Virus record (IMG/VR): IMGVR_UViG_3300025687_000326
Coordinates: 1-23,939 of that record
Origin: a virus
Strand: one strand, 5' to 3'
DNA: 23,939 nt
In this document: one piece after another, positions 23,143-23,939 of the stretch
Layout: each line of letters begins with the position of its first letter
Numbering within the stretch: the stretch's first letter is position 1
Position numbers and translations under genes: made by a program
The notes under the pieces: model-generated
Told to the model about the DNA's origin: nothing
The model's input: the letters and a program-made list of their open reading frames with translations, nothing else
The model's database searches: none

Positions 23143-23939
23143 TCACTTACCAGAGACGTTCTTGAAAGGAGCGTATAGACCACCAGGACCGACGATGCGG
23201 ATTACGCGATAGAAGCGACTGGTTGGTGCAATTGCGACCTTACCGTAACGGGTAAGGATACCCTTTCTAGGCTGGAAGGACTCGGGGTCCGTGAGAGTTG
23301 GCAGGGCCTGGAAGGGGATGTAGGGGGCGTAAATGAAGCCACCGTCCATGGTAGAACCACCCTTGTAGCCCATAAGGATCTCACCCTCTGGGTAGAGAGG
23401 ATCAACAAAGAGATCGTAGCGACCCATGAACTTGCCACGGAACTGGATGCTACCAGGACCGAAGTTAGTGGGGCCATCGGCCTTCTCGATACCACCCTGG
23501 AGACGAGCAGCGGACTCAAGGAGAGTAGCTACTGCGGGGGCGCAGATGATCCAGTTACCTGCACCACGCTGAGTGGTGGTGTAGATGTCCTGGGAGGCGA
23601 AGTTGATTACAGCAAGAAGGTTGCTGTAGATATCTCCAACGTGGCGGGGAGCGAAGTTGAAGGCGCTGGAGGTGAGGTCAACAAGCCAGATGTTCTTGTT
23701 GCCACCAACGGCAGTCGTTACGCCAGGAAGACCTAGGTCAGAACCATCAGTTCCGAGGAAGTTGAACTTACCAAACTCAGAGTCTGCGCTTGGGTTGAAG
23801 TTCATGACGTTGGTCTGCTTGTCGTGCTGATCAAGCATTGCGTAGTCGAACATGCCCGCCTTACCAGAGAGGTCGTAGGCAATGCCACGAAGGTCTTCGA
23901 TAAGCTCGCGGTCAACCTCAAGGCGGATTTCTTTGCCAA
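23143..23939 (-). CDS. gp23: Major capsid protein gp23 (partial, N-terminus beyond right edge)
   Basis: The frame is open to the right edge: before the internal ATG at 23853 it continues upstream as EIRLEVDRELIEDLRGIAYD and on through DLSGKAG, so the gene starts outside the window. About 264 residues are visible, roughly the C-terminal half or more of a T4-type gp23. Recognisable stretches are GNWIICAPAVATLLES, DLFVDPLYPEGEILMGYKGG, DGGFIYAPYIPFQALP and FQPRKGILTRYGKVAI, the last two being highly conserved in gp23 (APY..., FQP..G..TRYG). It forms the hexameric lattice of the head. In T4 it would be cut by the prohead protease at the N-terminus, which is not visible here. The stop at 23143 is followed by a strong hairpin. 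Confidence 0.94.
   Translation of the reverse strand, partial: GKEIRLEVDRELIEDLRGIAYDLSGKAGMFDYAMLDQHDKQTNVMNFNPSADSEFGKFNFLGTDGSDLGLPGVTTAVGGNKNIWLVDLTSSAFNFAPRHVGDIYSNLLAVINFASQDIYTTTQRGAGNWIICAPAVATLLESAARLQGGIEKADGPTNFGPGSIQFRGKFMGRYDLFVDPLYPEGEILMGYKGGSTMDGGFIYAPYIPFQALPTLTDPESFQPRKGILTRYGKVAIAPTSRFYRVIRIVGPGGLYAPFKNVSGK

Noticed and set aside
23143-23853. gp23 as a complete 236-aa gene starting at the internal ATG
   Set aside because: The frame continues open to the window edge with capsid-like sequence upstream of that Met, and gp23 proteins are about 450-520 aa, so it is a truncated view of a longer gene.

Overview
The window is part of the virion-structure module of a T4-type (contractile-tailed) bacteriophage. 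All genes lie on the minus strand, are tightly packed with overlaps or gaps of a few bases, and read from right to left. The main evidence is a run of recognisable T4-like morphogenesis proteins: major capsid protein gp23 (C-terminal part, cut by the right edge), neck proteins gp13 and gp14, tail-sheath stabiliser/terminator gp15, tail sheath gp18 and tail tube gp19 (N-terminal part, cut by the left edge). The host cannot be told from this window. There are no tRNA, photosynthesis or metabolic genes. The domain types in the large genes recall secreted proteins of marine bacteria, so an aquatic (marine) phage is a reasonable guess.

Layout from right to left: gp23 (end to 23143); a strong hairpin terminator (23091-23126); a small basic 62-aa protein; gp13; gp14; gp15 with an unusual C-terminal lectin-like extension; a giant gene of 4410 codons (6807-20039, 55% of the window); a second large gene of 1358 codons (2728-6804); a short region with a perfect hairpin and a small gene whose frame is broken by one extra base (2498-2675); gp18; gp19. 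In T4 the genes between 15 and 18 are the terminase genes 16 and 17. Here that place holds the two giant genes, and the block 13-14-15 lies directly downstream of 23 instead of far upstream of it.

The two giant proteins are the accessory and most interesting part. The 4410-aa protein is a mosaic: about eight Calx-beta-like modules, a long region of uncertain fold that could be enzymatic, a LamG/concanavalin-like domain, another Calx-beta-like module, a Trp/Gly-rich domain (W module), a possible TIM-barrel glycosidase-like region carrying a CBM5/12-like insert, a helical FRP module, and a cysteine-rich beta-helix. The 1358-aa protein has a helical part, a fibronectin-III-like domain, and then the same series: W module, FRP module, beta-helix. 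Shared architecture, adjacent position and the 2-bp gap between the genes suggest two co-expressed virion appendages (neck, collar or tail fibres, or polysaccharide-binding or degrading adhesins). This role is inference.

The late genes appear to be one long operon with little internal regulation: start codons are mostly preceded by good Shine-Dalgarno sequences or are translationally coupled (ATGA overlap of 14/15, 1-bp gap of 13/14, 2-bp gap between the giant genes). There is no gene-free stretch longer than 300 bases.
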